A DNA stretch of 64,000 nt from CAKSQF01 sp964568425 (GTDB taxonomy: Bacteria > Bacillota > Clostridia > Oscillospirales > CAG-272), in assembly GCA_964568425.1 (NCBI GenBank), contig CAZMPO010000001.1:96369-160368 (forward strand), given 5' to 3'. The notes beneath the pieces were generated by a model. That model was not told where the DNA came from. It did not search any database and was given only the letters and a program-made list of their open reading frames with translations. Both the position numbers and the translations under genes were made by a program. Positions 49,716-57,682 of this stretch are shown here, piece after piece (position 1 is the first letter of the stretch; every line of letters starts with the position of its first letter).

Positions 49716-50732
49716 ATGGAAGAAAAAAACCAAGCCGAAAACAAGAAAATAATCTTCTCGGGCGTTCAGCCCAGCGGACTGCTCACCATCGGAAACTACA
49801 TCGGAGCGATCCGCAATTGGGTCGGTCTTGCGGACGATTATGACTGCATCTACTGCGTCGTCGATCAGCACGCGATCACGGTCAGACAAAATCCTGCCGA
49901 TCTTCGCCGCCGCACATATGAGACGCTCGCGATCTATATCGCATCGGGTATCTCCCCCGAAAAATGTACGCTTTTCGTTCAGTCGCATAACCATTGCCAC
50001 GCTGAGCTGTCCTGGGTGCTGAACTGCTATACGCAGTTCGGCGAGCTGTCGAGAATGACACAGTTCAAGGACAAGTCGGCAAAGCATGCCGATAATGTCA
50101 ACGCGGGTCTATTTACCTACCCCGTTTTGATGGCATCCGATATCCTTCTTTATCAGGCCGATATGGTTCCCGTCGGCATCGATCAAAAACAGCATATCGA
50201 GCTGACCCGCGATATCGCCGCAAGATTTAATCAGGTCTACGGCGACACCTTCACAATGCCCGAGGGCTTTATCCCGAAGACATCGGCTAAGATCATGTCG
50301 CTTTCCGACCCGACAAAGAAAATGAGTAAATCTGATGAAAATCCGAACGGTTTTGTTGCAATACTCGATAAAAAGGACGATATAATAAGAAAATTCAAGC
50401 GCGCGGTCACCGATTCGGATACCGTCGTTCGTTTCGCCGACGGTAAGGACGGCATCAACAATCTTATGAATATCTATTCCTGCTTCACCGGTAAGACTCA
50501 CGCCGAGATCGAGAGCGAGTTCGCCGGTCGCGGCTACGGCGATTTCAAGCTCGCAGTCGGAGAGACCGTCGCGGACGCACTCGCACCGATTCAGGCAGAG
50601 TATGCAAGACTCATGAACGATAAGGCGTATCTTGAGGATATCATGAAGACGGGCGCGGATGAGGCAACTCGCAGAGCAACAAAAACTCTGCGTAAGGTCT
50701 ATCGTAAGGTCGGCTTTGTTCAGCCGAAATAA
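49716..50732 (+). CDS. trpS: Tryptophan--tRNA ligase
   Basis: This 338-residue class I synthetase charges tRNA-Trp. IFSGVQPSGLLTIGNYIGAI holds the HIGH-equivalent motif. QHAITVRQNPADLRRRTYE, DMVPVGIDQKQHIELTRDIA and the KMSKS motif near 202 (KKMSKSDENPNG) are in place. Length and motifs are normal for the bacterial enzyme. Unlike many Clostridia trpS genes, no T-box leader precedes it. It is followed 17 bases later by the DUF1294 gene. Confidence 0.97.
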   Translation: MEEKNQAENKKIIFSGVQPSGLLTIGNYIGAIRNWVGLADDYDCIYCVVDQHAITVRQNPADLRRRTYETLAIYIASGISPEKCTLFVQSHNHCHAELSWVLNCYTQFGELSRMTQFKDKSAKHADNVNAGLFTYPVLMASDILLYQADMVPVGIDQKQHIELTRDIAARFNQVYGDTFTMPEGFIPKTSAKIMSLSDPTKKMSKSDENPNGFVAILDKKDDIIRKFKRAVTDSDTVVRFADGKDGINNLMNIYSCFTGKTHAEIESEFAGRGYGDFKLAVGETVADALAPIQAEYARLMNDKAYLEDIMKTGADEATRRATKTLRKVYRKVGFVQPK

Positions 50733-50749
50733 GGCAAAGCAGAGTATAA

Positions 50750-51406
50750 ATGGCTTATTTTGTAAAGATCGGCAGCTTTTTCGGCGAAAATCTCCTTGTA
50801 CTTGCCGCATGGCTGTTGGCGGCAAATACAGTAGCCTTTGTCCTTGCCGCCGAGGATGAAAATAGGGTCGCGCATAAAAAGCATCGCTATAGCTTTTGGA
50901 CTCTCGCGATCATATCGCTTGCAGGCGGTGCACTCGGCGGTCTGGTCGGACATATGCTCTATTACAGCGGCAGACGGTCGCTCGCACGCGGGAGCGTTCA
51001 CTTGATCCTTCTGATCTGCCACCTCTTGCTGATATTCGTGTCGATAATCGCCGCAAAAGAAAGCCCTGTCACCTATCTTTCGGGGGCAGTCGCCGATCTT
51101 CGCTCGATCGCCGTACTTCAGTCAAGACTCTTTTCCAAATATTTGCGGGTGATCATCATACTTTTTGCGTCGGCGGATGTCACCAGCCTCGTCCTTTTCG
51201 TCGTCGATAAATATCGCGCGACAAGAAAGAAAAAGATACGCCGCATCCCCGAACGAGTGCTCCTTGCAGCATCCCTCTGCGGCGGTGCCCTCGGCGGCAC
51301 ACTCGGAATGCTCCTCTTTCGCCATAAGATCCGCCACCCCAAATTCAGCATAACCCTGCCCATACTGGCAATCCTTCAAACAGCATTCGTTTTGTGTGTT
51401 ATGTAA
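50750..51406 (+). CDS. Membrane protein with two DUF1294-like halves
   Basis: 218 residues. The C-terminal half (about 133-218) is a clear DUF1294 domain: LVLFVVDKYRATRKKKIRRIPERVLL, CGGALGGTLGMLLFRHKIRHPKF and a last helix. The N-terminal half (about 18-110) repeats the layout in degenerate form (NTVAFVLAAEDENRVAHKKH, LAGGALGGLVGHMLYY, then a long helix). So it looks like a fused tandem duplication. Single DUF1294 domains have no known function. Co-transcribed with trpS. No RBS of note. Confidence 0.85.
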   Translation: MAYFVKIGSFFGENLLVLAAWLLAANTVAFVLAAEDENRVAHKKHRYSFWTLAIISLAGGALGGLVGHMLYYSGRRSLARGSVHLILLICHLLLIFVSIIAAKESPVTYLSGAVADLRSIAVLQSRLFSKYLRVIIILFASADVTSLVLFVVDKYRATRKKKIRRIPERVLLAASLCGGALGGTLGMLLFRHKIRHPKFSITLPILAILQTAFVLCVM

Positions 51407-51409
51407 AAG

Positions 51410-51466
51410 AATATCCCTTCCTTTTGTCATTGACAGATTGTCATTGACAGAGGAAGGGATATTTTT
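51410..51466. terminator. Bidirectional terminator between trpS operon and polA
   Basis: AATATCCCTTCC pairs perfectly with GGAAGGGATATT around a 30-base loop that contains TGTCATTGACAG twice. T and A runs lie on either side. Confidence 0.8.
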
Positions 51467-53960
51467 AATGGCATTCGAGCCAGGTTTTGCCTATGTTTAT
51501 GTCTACGGTCAGGGGGACTGCGAGGGTGGCGGCGGTTTCCATTTCGTGTTTTAGGATCTCGGCGGCGGCGGGGGCGTCTGACTCGCTTGCCTCGACTATC
51601 AGCTCGTCATGGACCTGCATTATGAGTTTGGCGTCAAGTCCGCTTTTCTCGAGTGCGCGCTCGACGCGTATCATCGCGATCTTTATGATATCTGCCGCCG
51701 AGCCTTGTATCGGGCTATTCATCGCGACACGCTCGCCGAAGGCACGCATTGACGCCTTGGGGGAGGCAAGTTCGGGGATGGCGCGCCGTCTGCCGAGCAT
51801 GGTCGTGACAAAGCCCTGTCTGTATGCCGACTCGACTGCCGCCGACAGATATTCCTCGACGCCGATATATTTCGCCTTATATGCTGAGATATAGTCTGCC
51901 GCCTGTTTTTTCGTTATTTTCAGATCCTGCGAGAGCGAATAGTCGCCGATTCCGTAGACTATGCCGAAATTGACCGCTTTTGCGCGTTTACGAAGCTCGG
52001 GGGTGACCTCGTCCTCGCTGACGCCGAAGACCTGTGCGGCGGTTGCCGTATGAATGTCCGCGCCCTCGTTAAATGCCTTGCACATCAGCGGATCGCCCGA
52101 TATGTGCGCAAGCAGGCGAAGCTCGATTTGCGAATAATCGGCATCGATCAACAGTCTGCCGCTCGGCGCGGGGAAGTACTCTCTCATCCTGCTTCCGAGC
52201 TCTGTGCGAATGGGTATATTTTGCAGGTTCGGTTCGGTCGACGACAGTCTGCCCGTGGCGGTGACCGTTTGATTGAAGGATGTGCGTATCCTGCTGTCCT
52301 CGCATGCGGCGGCGGGCAGACCGTCGGCGTATGTCGATTTCAACTTGGTGACCTGTCTGTAATCGAGTATCAGGTCGATTATCGGGTGATACGGGCGGAG
52401 CTTTTCGAGCACCTCGGCGTTTGTCGAATATCCCGATTTCGTTTTCTTGAACGACGGCAGTCCAAGCTCGTCAAAGAGGACCGTGCCAAGCTGTTTCGGT
52501 GACGATATGTTAAAATCGTGCCCGGCTATCTCGAATATTTTTGCCGTGTCGTTTCTGATCTTTTCATCAAGTTCGCTCGAAAATTTGCGCAGACCGTCGG
52601 TGTCGACAAGCATTCCGCGCTCCTCCATCTTATAAAGAACATTCGCGAGCGGCAGTTCTATGTCAAAATACAGTGCATCCGCCGATATTTCACGAAGTTT
52701 TTCCTCAATAACACTCGAAAGTGACCATATTGCCGCCGCACCGACCATGCGACCTCCGAGATACAGCTCCGAAAGCCTTGTCGGGTCGTAATTTGACTCG
52801 GTCGGCGAGAGGAGATACGCGCCGAGCATCACATCAAACGAGCAGTCTATCGTGCGGTGCAGCTTGTGGAAGATGTTTTTGCAGTCAAAGAGCAAAAACG
52901 ATCGACCTTTTCTGTCAAATATCGGCGCAAGCTCGGCGAGATCGTCGAAGCTTACCTCAAAGATCCGCTCGCCGTCGCAAAGCTCGACACTGCCGTCCTC
53001 GAGCGAAAGTGCGAGCAGATCGGCGTCGATCATGCCCGTGGCATCGGATGCCGCAAGCTCTGTTTTGGGAAGGGATGGTGCCTCCTCGGGTCTGTCGAGT
53101 GCGAGTCTTTTGGTGAAGGCGGTAAACTCAAGCTCGTCAAAGAGCGCGCGAAGCTCGCCCTTGTCGAGGGGGGCGATCTCTACCGACGCGATGCCGCGTG
53201 GGAGATCGAGCGGAACATTGTCGACGATCTTTGCAAGAAACTGCGACATGTAGGCAAAGTCCTTGCCCGAGATCAGATTTTCGAGCATTTTGCCCTTTTT
53301 CAGCTTGTCGAGATTTGCATAAAGCCCGTCGAGACTGCCCCATTCGGCGATCAGCTTTGACGCGGTCTTTTCGCCGATGCCGGGCACTCCGGGGATGTTG
53401 TCGGACGAGTCGCCCATGAGTGCCTTCATGTCAACGAATTGGTCGGGTCTGACGCCGTATTTTTGCTCAAATTCGGGTGCGTTAAATGTGAGCGTTCCGC
53501 CGTTTGATGCAAGCAGGACTGTCGCCTGATCATCGATAAGCTGGAGACTGTCGCGGTCACCGGTCAAAATGTAGGTGTGTGCGCCGCTCTCGCGTCCCAT
53601 TCGGGCAAGCGTGCCCAAAATATCGTCCGCCTCAAAGCCCTCTTTTTCCAGGACCGAAACGCCCATGGCACGCGCGAGCTTTTTTGCGTAGGGAAACTGC
53701 ATGAGCAGCTCCTCGGGCGTGGCGTGCCTGCCTGCCTTATAAGCGTCATAGCTTTTGTGACGGAAGGTCGGAGCGTGGACATCGAAGGCTATCGCCGCGT
53801 ATTTCGGGGAGAGTGCGTCAAGCTCGGAGATCAGGACATTCATAAATCCGTAGAGTGCGTTCGTGAAAAGTCCGCTTTTTGTGGTCAGCGGACGGATTCC
53901 GTAGAATTGACGGTTGAGTATGCTGTTTCCGTCGATTATAAGCATTGTTTCATTGTTCAT
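51465..53960 (-). CDS. polA: DNA polymerase I
   Basis: 831 residues from the ATG at 53960, which has AAAAGGA upstream; the 25-residue upstream frame is not supported. Residues 1-290 are the 5'-3' flap exonuclease (MLIIDGNSILNRQFYG, FEADDILGTLARMG, DSSDNIPGVPGIGEKTA). Residues about 300-455 have the fold position of the 3'-5' exonuclease but no DxE triad (SLEDGSVELC instead), so no proofreading is expected, as in many Gram-positive PolA. Residues 455-831 are the polymerase: DYSQIELRLLAHISGD, RRAKAVNFGIVYGIGDYSL, QVHDELIVE. Divergent from the NYN gene. Confidence 0.96.
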   Translation of the reverse strand: MNNETMLIIDGNSILNRQFYGIRPLTTKSGLFTNALYGFMNVLISELDALSPKYAAIAFDVHAPTFRHKSYDAYKAGRHATPEELLMQFPYAKKLARAMGVSVLEKEGFEADDILGTLARMGRESGAHTYILTGDRDSLQLIDDQATVLLASNGGTLTFNAPEFEQKYGVRPDQFVDMKALMGDSSDNIPGVPGIGEKTASKLIAEWGSLDGLYANLDKLKKGKMLENLISGKDFAYMSQFLAKIVDNVPLDLPRGIASVEIAPLDKGELRALFDELEFTAFTKRLALDRPEEAPSLPKTELAASDATGMIDADLLALSLEDGSVELCDGERIFEVSFDDLAELAPIFDRKGRSFLLFDCKNIFHKLHRTIDCSFDVMLGAYLLSPTESNYDPTRLSELYLGGRMVGAAAIWSLSSVIEEKLREISADALYFDIELPLANVLYKMEERGMLVDTDGLRKFSSELDEKIRNDTAKIFEIAGHDFNISSPKQLGTVLFDELGLPSFKKTKSGYSTNAEVLEKLRPYHPIIDLILDYRQVTKLKSTYADGLPAAACEDSRIRTSFNQTVTATGRLSSTEPNLQNIPIRTELGSRMREYFPAPSGRLLIDADYSQIELRLLAHISGDPLMCKAFNEGADIHTATAAQVFGVSEDEVTPELRKRAKAVNFGIVYGIGDYSLSQDLKITKKQAADYISAYKAKYIGVEEYLSAAVESAYRQGFVTTMLGRRRAIPELASPKASMRAFGERVAMNSPIQGSAADIIKIAMIRVERALEKSGLDAKLIMQVHDELIVEASESDAPAAAEILKHEMETAATLAVPLTVDINIGKTWLECH

Positions 53961-54029
53961 GGCAGGGTGTCCTTTTTCGGGATTATTTGTTGAAATTTTG
54001 AAAAATTTGCACTGTTTACAAAAAAAGAC

Positions 54030-54058
54030 TTGCATCTTTTTTGATTTTGTGGTAAAAT
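54030..54058 (+). promoter_or_regulatory. Promoter for the NYN gene
   Basis: TTGCAT (54030-54035), 17 bases and TAAAAT (54053-54058) preceded by TGTGG. Lies between polA and the NYN gene, with polA reading away. Confidence 0.68.
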
Positions 54059-54118
54059 GATCTGTCGGATGTTTTACGATACAGTTACCGTAACGATATA
54101 TGAAAAGGAGGTGAAGGT

Positions 54119-54865
54119 GTGTTCGGAGCTAAAAAAACAAAAGCGGCGGTGTTCGTCGATTTCGATCATTGGTGCATATCCATGTTTCAAAAATACGGCG
54201 CAAAGCCGGACGTGCGCGCGTGGTATGACAGTCTTTGCCAAAGCTACGATCTGCGCGAGGTATATTTTTTCGGAGATTTTTCAAATCCGCAGCTTCGCTC
54301 GGCAAAAAGCGATCTGCGAGCCATAACCGATAATGTGATCGATACGCAAAACTCGGACGGTCACAGCGAGAAGGATTACACCGATTTTATTATGCTCGAT
54401 CAGCTTTATCGTAAATCGGCTGATCGCTCGGTGAAGACCTTTGTTATTTTTTCGGGTGACGGTCATTTTTCGCTTGCCGCGCGTTATCTTAAAAACGAGT
54501 GCCAAAAAGAGGTCGTCGTTTTCGGCGTCAAGGATGCTATCAGCGGGAGACTTCGCGAATGCGCGTCAAGGGTCATTGAAATGCCGCAGGCAGAGGAGCT
54601 TACTCGTTGCTACAAGCGTGCCGTTTACAGGCAGATCAGCGAAGTCTATGCGGCAAATAAGCGCGCAAATCTGACATTTCGCACGACAGCGTCGGTGGTT
54701 GCCGCCAAGGTCGGGGTCGATGTTGAGACGATATCGAATGTCATGAACGAAATGATCGCCGACGGCTATATCTATCAGACTAAAAAATTTGTTGCCCAGG
54801 GCAATTTCTTGAAGGTATTGAAGCTTGATTCCGAAAAGATCGCATCTGTCGGATTTTTTGAATAG
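54119..54865 (+). CDS. NYN domain protein with C-terminal winged helix
   Basis: 248 residues from a GTG with AAGGAGGTGA upstream. A PIN-like NYN domain (1-150) has AVFVDFDHWCIS (Asp), EVYFFGDFSN, EKDYTDFIMLDQL and TFVIFSGDGHFSLAARYLKN with its metal-binding acidic residues. The C-terminal part (about 165-248, NLTFRTTASVVAAKVGVDVETISNVMNEM...) is a winged helix like OST-HTH/LOTUS modules. NYN proteins are usually RNases, so RNA cleavage is likely. The target is unknown. Confidence 0.87.
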   Translation: MFGAKKTKAAVFVDFDHWCISMFQKYGAKPDVRAWYDSLCQSYDLREVYFFGDFSNPQLRSAKSDLRAITDNVIDTQNSDGHSEKDYTDFIMLDQLYRKSADRSVKTFVIFSGDGHFSLAARYLKNECQKEVVVFGVKDAISGRLRECASRVIEMPQAEELTRCYKRAVYRQISEVYAANKRANLTFRTTASVVAAKVGVDVETISNVMNEMIADGYIYQTKKFVAQGNFLKVLKLDSEKIASVGFFE

Positions 54866-54892
54866 TGTGAGTAAATCAAATCAAAACAAACA

Positions 54893-54955
54893 CAGATCGG
54901 GCGGTGTGCGCGGGAGATGACATCCGACATCCGCGACACCGCCCGAAATTTGATT
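54893..54955. terminator. Bidirectional terminator, NYN and Thr-rich gene
   Basis: CGGGCGGTGT pairs with ACACCGCCCG (54898-54907 and 54936-54945), with an inner GCGCGG/CCGCG stem and flanking AAATCAAAT/ATTTGATTT. Lies between convergent genes. Confidence 0.82.
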
Positions 54956-55660
54956 TTAGCCGAAAATCTTAAAGATCACAAGCGCGGCGCAGGATATGAC
55001 TGCCGCCACGGCGGATATGATCGTAAGGCGTTTCAATGAATTTTTCGCCTCTGTTTTGTCTTCGACGGGTGCTTTGCCCTGCGTGTCGCCGCTCTCCGTC
55101 CGAGCGGTCGTGCTGATCGTCGGATTTCCCTCACCGTTTTTGTCGGTCGTTATGATCGCTCCTCCGATCGGCGATGTGGTCGGCAGCTTTTGATCGGCGG
55201 TCGTTGTCGTGTAGGCATCGCCCGTCGAAAATTTGATCGGATCGTCGGCACGCGGAGGACCGACGATTATTGACGGGTCGCGCGAGGGCGGTTCGGTCGT
55301 CATTTCATTGGTCGTCGCGGGAACGGTGGTCTGCATCGGCTCTTTGGTCATTGTAGACACGATCGGTGCCTCTGTCGTTACGATCGGCTCTTTTGTGGTC
55401 ACTGCCGCCGCCTCGGTCGTGACGGTCGGGTCGTTTGTCCCGACGGGGACGGTCGTTTGCGTCGGCACCTCGCTCGTGATCTCGGGAGATGCCGTCTCGA
55501 TCGGCGCGAGGGTAGTTTCGGCAGGGCTCGCCTCGGTCGATGTCGCGTCTGTTGTGCCGGACTCGTCGGTCGGCTCGGCAAAGATCAGCAGACTGCCGAG
55601 CAGAAGGATGCATGACACTGCCATGGCGATCGCCGAGGACCATATTTTCGCTTGGCGCAT
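54956..55660 (-). CDS. Thr-rich, mucin-like surface protein
   Basis: 234 residues. A signal anchor (1-29) precedes about 165 residues rich in Thr, Pro, Glu and Ser with repeats such as TTVPVGTNDPTVTTE and TTKEPIVTTEAPIV. A C-terminal helix (about 208-231, LTIISAVAAVISCAALVIF) anchors it to the membrane, followed by only a few residues. No LPxTG. It resembles a stalk or glycosylation-prone spacer. Unknown role. Confidence 0.78.
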   Translation of the reverse strand: MRQAKIWSSAIAMAVSCILLLGSLLIFAEPTDESGTTDATSTEASPAETTLAPIETASPEITSEVPTQTTVPVGTNDPTVTTEAAAVTTKEPIVTTEAPIVSTMTKEPMQTTVPATTNEMTTEPPSRDPSIIVGPPRADDPIKFSTGDAYTTTTADQKLPTTSPIGGAIITTDKNGEGNPTISTTARTESGDTQGKAPVEDKTEAKNSLKRLTIISAVAAVISCAALVIFKIFG

Positions 55661-55797
55661 TATATATCATTCCTTTCGGATAATTCGTTCAAATCGATTA
55701 TACCATATTTTTCGCAAAAAAACGAGATGTATTTTGTTAAAATTATTCTTTTTTCGCAAGTTGTTTGCTGTTTTTACCGCAAAAAGGAGGTAGAGCT

Positions 55798-56421
55798 ATG
55801 TCAAAGATCACATGGAACGCGGGCGCACTGCTCGCACCCTTGCCCGCAGTGCTCGTCACGACAAAATCGGGGGATAAGATCGACGTCATGACCGCCGCGT
55901 GGACGGGGATCGTCAATACAAAACCGTCCAAGACCTACATTTCGGTGAGAAAGAGCCGACTCACACACGAGCTTTTGACCGAGGGTCGCACATTTGTCAT
56001 CAATTTGACGACCGAGGAGCTTGCATTTGCGGCAGATTTCTGCGGCGTCCGCTCGGGACGAGATGTCGATAAATTTGAAAAGTGCGGACTTTCAACATCG
56101 CCAGCATCAAAGATCGACGGCGTGCTCATCGACAGATCGCCGGTTTGCATCGAGTGTGCTGTCACCGATGTGGTCGAGCTCGGCAGTCACGATATGTTTG
56201 TCGCCGATATCATTTGCGTCGATGTAAACGAAGAGCTTGTCGACGGCGAGGGAAGGCTTGCACTCGAGCGCGCAGGGCTTATCGCATATGTTCACGGACA
56301 GTATTTCACACTCGGCAAAAAGATCGGAAAGTTCGGTTGGTCGGTCGAGAAAAAGAAGACTAAGAAGAAAAACGGTGTGGTTCATAAAAAGTTAACAAAC
56401 AAAAATCGGCAAAACACTTGA
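55798..56421 (+). CDS. Flavin reductase family (FMN-binding split barrel) protein
   Basis: 207 residues from the ATG at 55798, which has AAAGGAGG upstream. The fold starts WNAGALLAPLPAVLVTTKSGDK, typical of flavin reductase-like proteins; MTAAWTGIVNTKPSKTYISVRKSRLTHELL and FVINLTTEELAFAADFCG follow. The C-terminal 25 residues are Lys-rich. Family members reduce flavin or bind FMN/heme. Substrate unknown. A tRNA-Ser gene follows on the same strand from its own promoter. Confidence 0.88.
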   Translation: MSKITWNAGALLAPLPAVLVTTKSGDKIDVMTAAWTGIVNTKPSKTYISVRKSRLTHELLTEGRTFVINLTTEELAFAADFCGVRSGRDVDKFEKCGLSTSPASKIDGVLIDRSPVCIECAVTDVVELGSHDMFVADIICVDVNEELVDGEGRLALERAGLIAYVHGQYFTLGKKIGKFGWSVEKKKTKKKNGVVHKKLTNKNRQNT

Positions 56422-56445
56422 AAAAATCTGTATTTATGGTATAAT
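56418..56445 (+). promoter_or_regulatory. Promoter for tRNA-Ser
   Basis: TTGAAA (56418-56423), 16 bases and TATAAT (56440-56445), 14 bases before the tRNA. The -35 overlaps the flavin reductase stop codon. Confidence 0.7.
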
Positions 56446-56459
56446 TATAGCCACCGTAC

Positions 56460-56549
56460 GGAGAAATACTCAAGTGGTGAAGAGGCGCCCCTGCTAAGGG
56501 TGTAGGTCGGGCAACCGGCGCGAGAGTTCAAATCTCTCTTTCTCCGCCA
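56460..56549 (+). tRNA. tRNA-Ser (anticodon GCU)
   Basis: A complete serine tRNA with the long variable arm. Acceptor stem GGAGAAA pairs with TTTCTCC, the discriminator is G and CCA is encoded. Anticodon arm CGCCC-CTGCTAA-GGGTG with GCT at 56493-56495, and T arm GAGAG-TTCAAAT-CTCTC. It reads AGC and AGU codons. Confidence 0.96.
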
Positions 56550-56550
56550 A

Positions 56551-56582
56551 ATACCCTTCTCGAAAGAGAAGGGTATTTTTAG
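56551..56582 (+). terminator. Terminator of tRNA-Ser
   Basis: ATACCCTTCTC-GAAA-GAGAAGGGTAT followed by TTTTT, a perfect 11-base-pair stem with a GAAA tetraloop. Confidence 0.92.
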
Positions 56583-56968
56583 TTGTTGCGAGTCGTTGAT
56601 CGTTGACTGTCATCCTAATTTCGCGGATAATATTATGAGAAAGTTTCTTAAAACCTATTGACTATTATCGTAATTTCGAGTACAGCATTGAAGGTTATTT
56701 TGCAAAAGGTGCAAATAGCTCTTGCAAAAACACCCGAAAAAGCGCAAGTAATGAGATTTTTTTCTTGACTTTTGGTGCGGGTTATGATGTTTGTGATATA
56801 TAAAATACACCTCCATTCTATTTTCCCCCATTCGTCTTCAAAGACCCGGCGGCAGGGCGTTCTCTTACAATTGATCGGGTAAAGCCGACAACAAGTCTGT
56901 CTCGAATGCAATTATGCAAGCATTCGGGACAGTTTTTTTATTTATACTGTTTTTTCGCAAAAAAACTA
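56583..56968. other. Intergenic stretch, no gene recognised
   Basis: About 385 bases between tRNA-Ser and the TetR promoter. A hairpin of the GTCTGTCTCGAATGC family is at 56895-56938. A frame at about 56690-56800 (GYFAKGANSSCKNTRKSASN then EIFFLTFGAGYDVCDI) has no RBS or start and looks like a decayed fragment. No RNA gene was recognised. Confidence 0.6.
56895..56938 (+). terminator. Orphan hairpin of the GTCTGTCTCGAATGC family
   Basis: CTGTCTCGAATGC pairs with GCATTCGGGACAG (one wobble) and is followed by TTTTTTT. No gene lies directly upstream, so it may terminate unrecognised transcription or be a repeat remnant. Confidence 0.7.
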
Positions 56969-56997
56969 TTGCAATTGTCGGCGATATGTGATATAAT
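56969..56997 (+). promoter_or_regulatory. Promoter for the TetR regulator
   Basis: TTGCAA (56969-56974), 17 bases and TATAAT (56992-56997) preceded by TGTGA. AACGAACGTTTGAAA just downstream may include a regulator site. Confidence 0.7.
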
Positions 56998-57039
56998 AAT
57001 ATAACGAACGTTTGAAATAGCAAAAGGCTGAAAACAAGA

Positions 57040-57651
57040 ATGGCAAATTACACCAAAAAGCAGTGGGATGAAAAGAAGACGAGCCTTATGGAGCGATGCT
57101 ACAACGGGTTTGCCGAGCTTGGACTTCACGGCACGGGCATTCGGGCACTGGCGAAGTATTGCGGATGCACCACCAACATGCTCTACACCTATTTTGAAAA
57201 TCTGGACGATCTGATCGTGCAGTCGACCGAGTATTGCATGAGCCGCGTCGAGGATGAGTTTATGGCAAAAGCACCCGTTAACATCCCCGATCTGTGGCGA
57301 TTTATCGATGAGATCCCCTATTGGACAGCCGAAAATCACGGCAAAAAGTACCGACTGATGTATCAGGTCTACACCCACCCGAAATACAAGCAATACGGAC
57401 AAAAATTCTTTGCGGGCGTGGATAAGCGATACGCCGAATATGCCGCGCTCCTTGAGAGCAAGCTCGGCATACCGAAACAGAAATTGACGCCGCTCATATT
57501 TATCCTGATCCGAGCCTGCGTTCATTACGCGCTCTTCGAGGATGAGGTCTACCTAAGGTCGCAGATCGATGTCCTCAAAGAAGCATTAGAGCTTTTTATT
57601 GACAAATATGCCTCAAAACCACAGCCGACACAAGAATGTGTCGAGCAGTGA
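57040..57651 (+). CDS. TetR/AcrR family transcriptional regulator
   Basis: 203 residues. The N-terminal HTH (about 10-57: TSLMERCYNGFAELGLHGTG, IRALAKYCGCTTNMLYTYFEN) is typical. The C-terminal ligand domain (60-203) is helical, of the type near YYLRSQIDVLKEALELFIDKY. It lies 32 bases upstream of the giant secreted-protein gene and reads the same way, so it may control that gene and itself. Ligand unknown. Confidence 0.9.
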   Translation: MANYTKKQWDEKKTSLMERCYNGFAELGLHGTGIRALAKYCGCTTNMLYTYFENLDDLIVQSTEYCMSRVEDEFMAKAPVNIPDLWRFIDEIPYWTAENHGKKYRLMYQVYTHPKYKQYGQKFFAGVDKRYAEYAALLESKLGIPKQKLTPLIFILIRACVHYALFEDEVYLRSQIDVLKEALELFIDKYASKPQPTQECVEQ

Positions 57652-57682
57652 AAACATAAAAAATTTGACGGAGGTAAAACAA

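Noticed and set aside
56690..56800. Coding fragment GYFAKGANSS and onward
   Set aside because: No start codon or RBS and only about 40 codons open; treated as decayed sequence.
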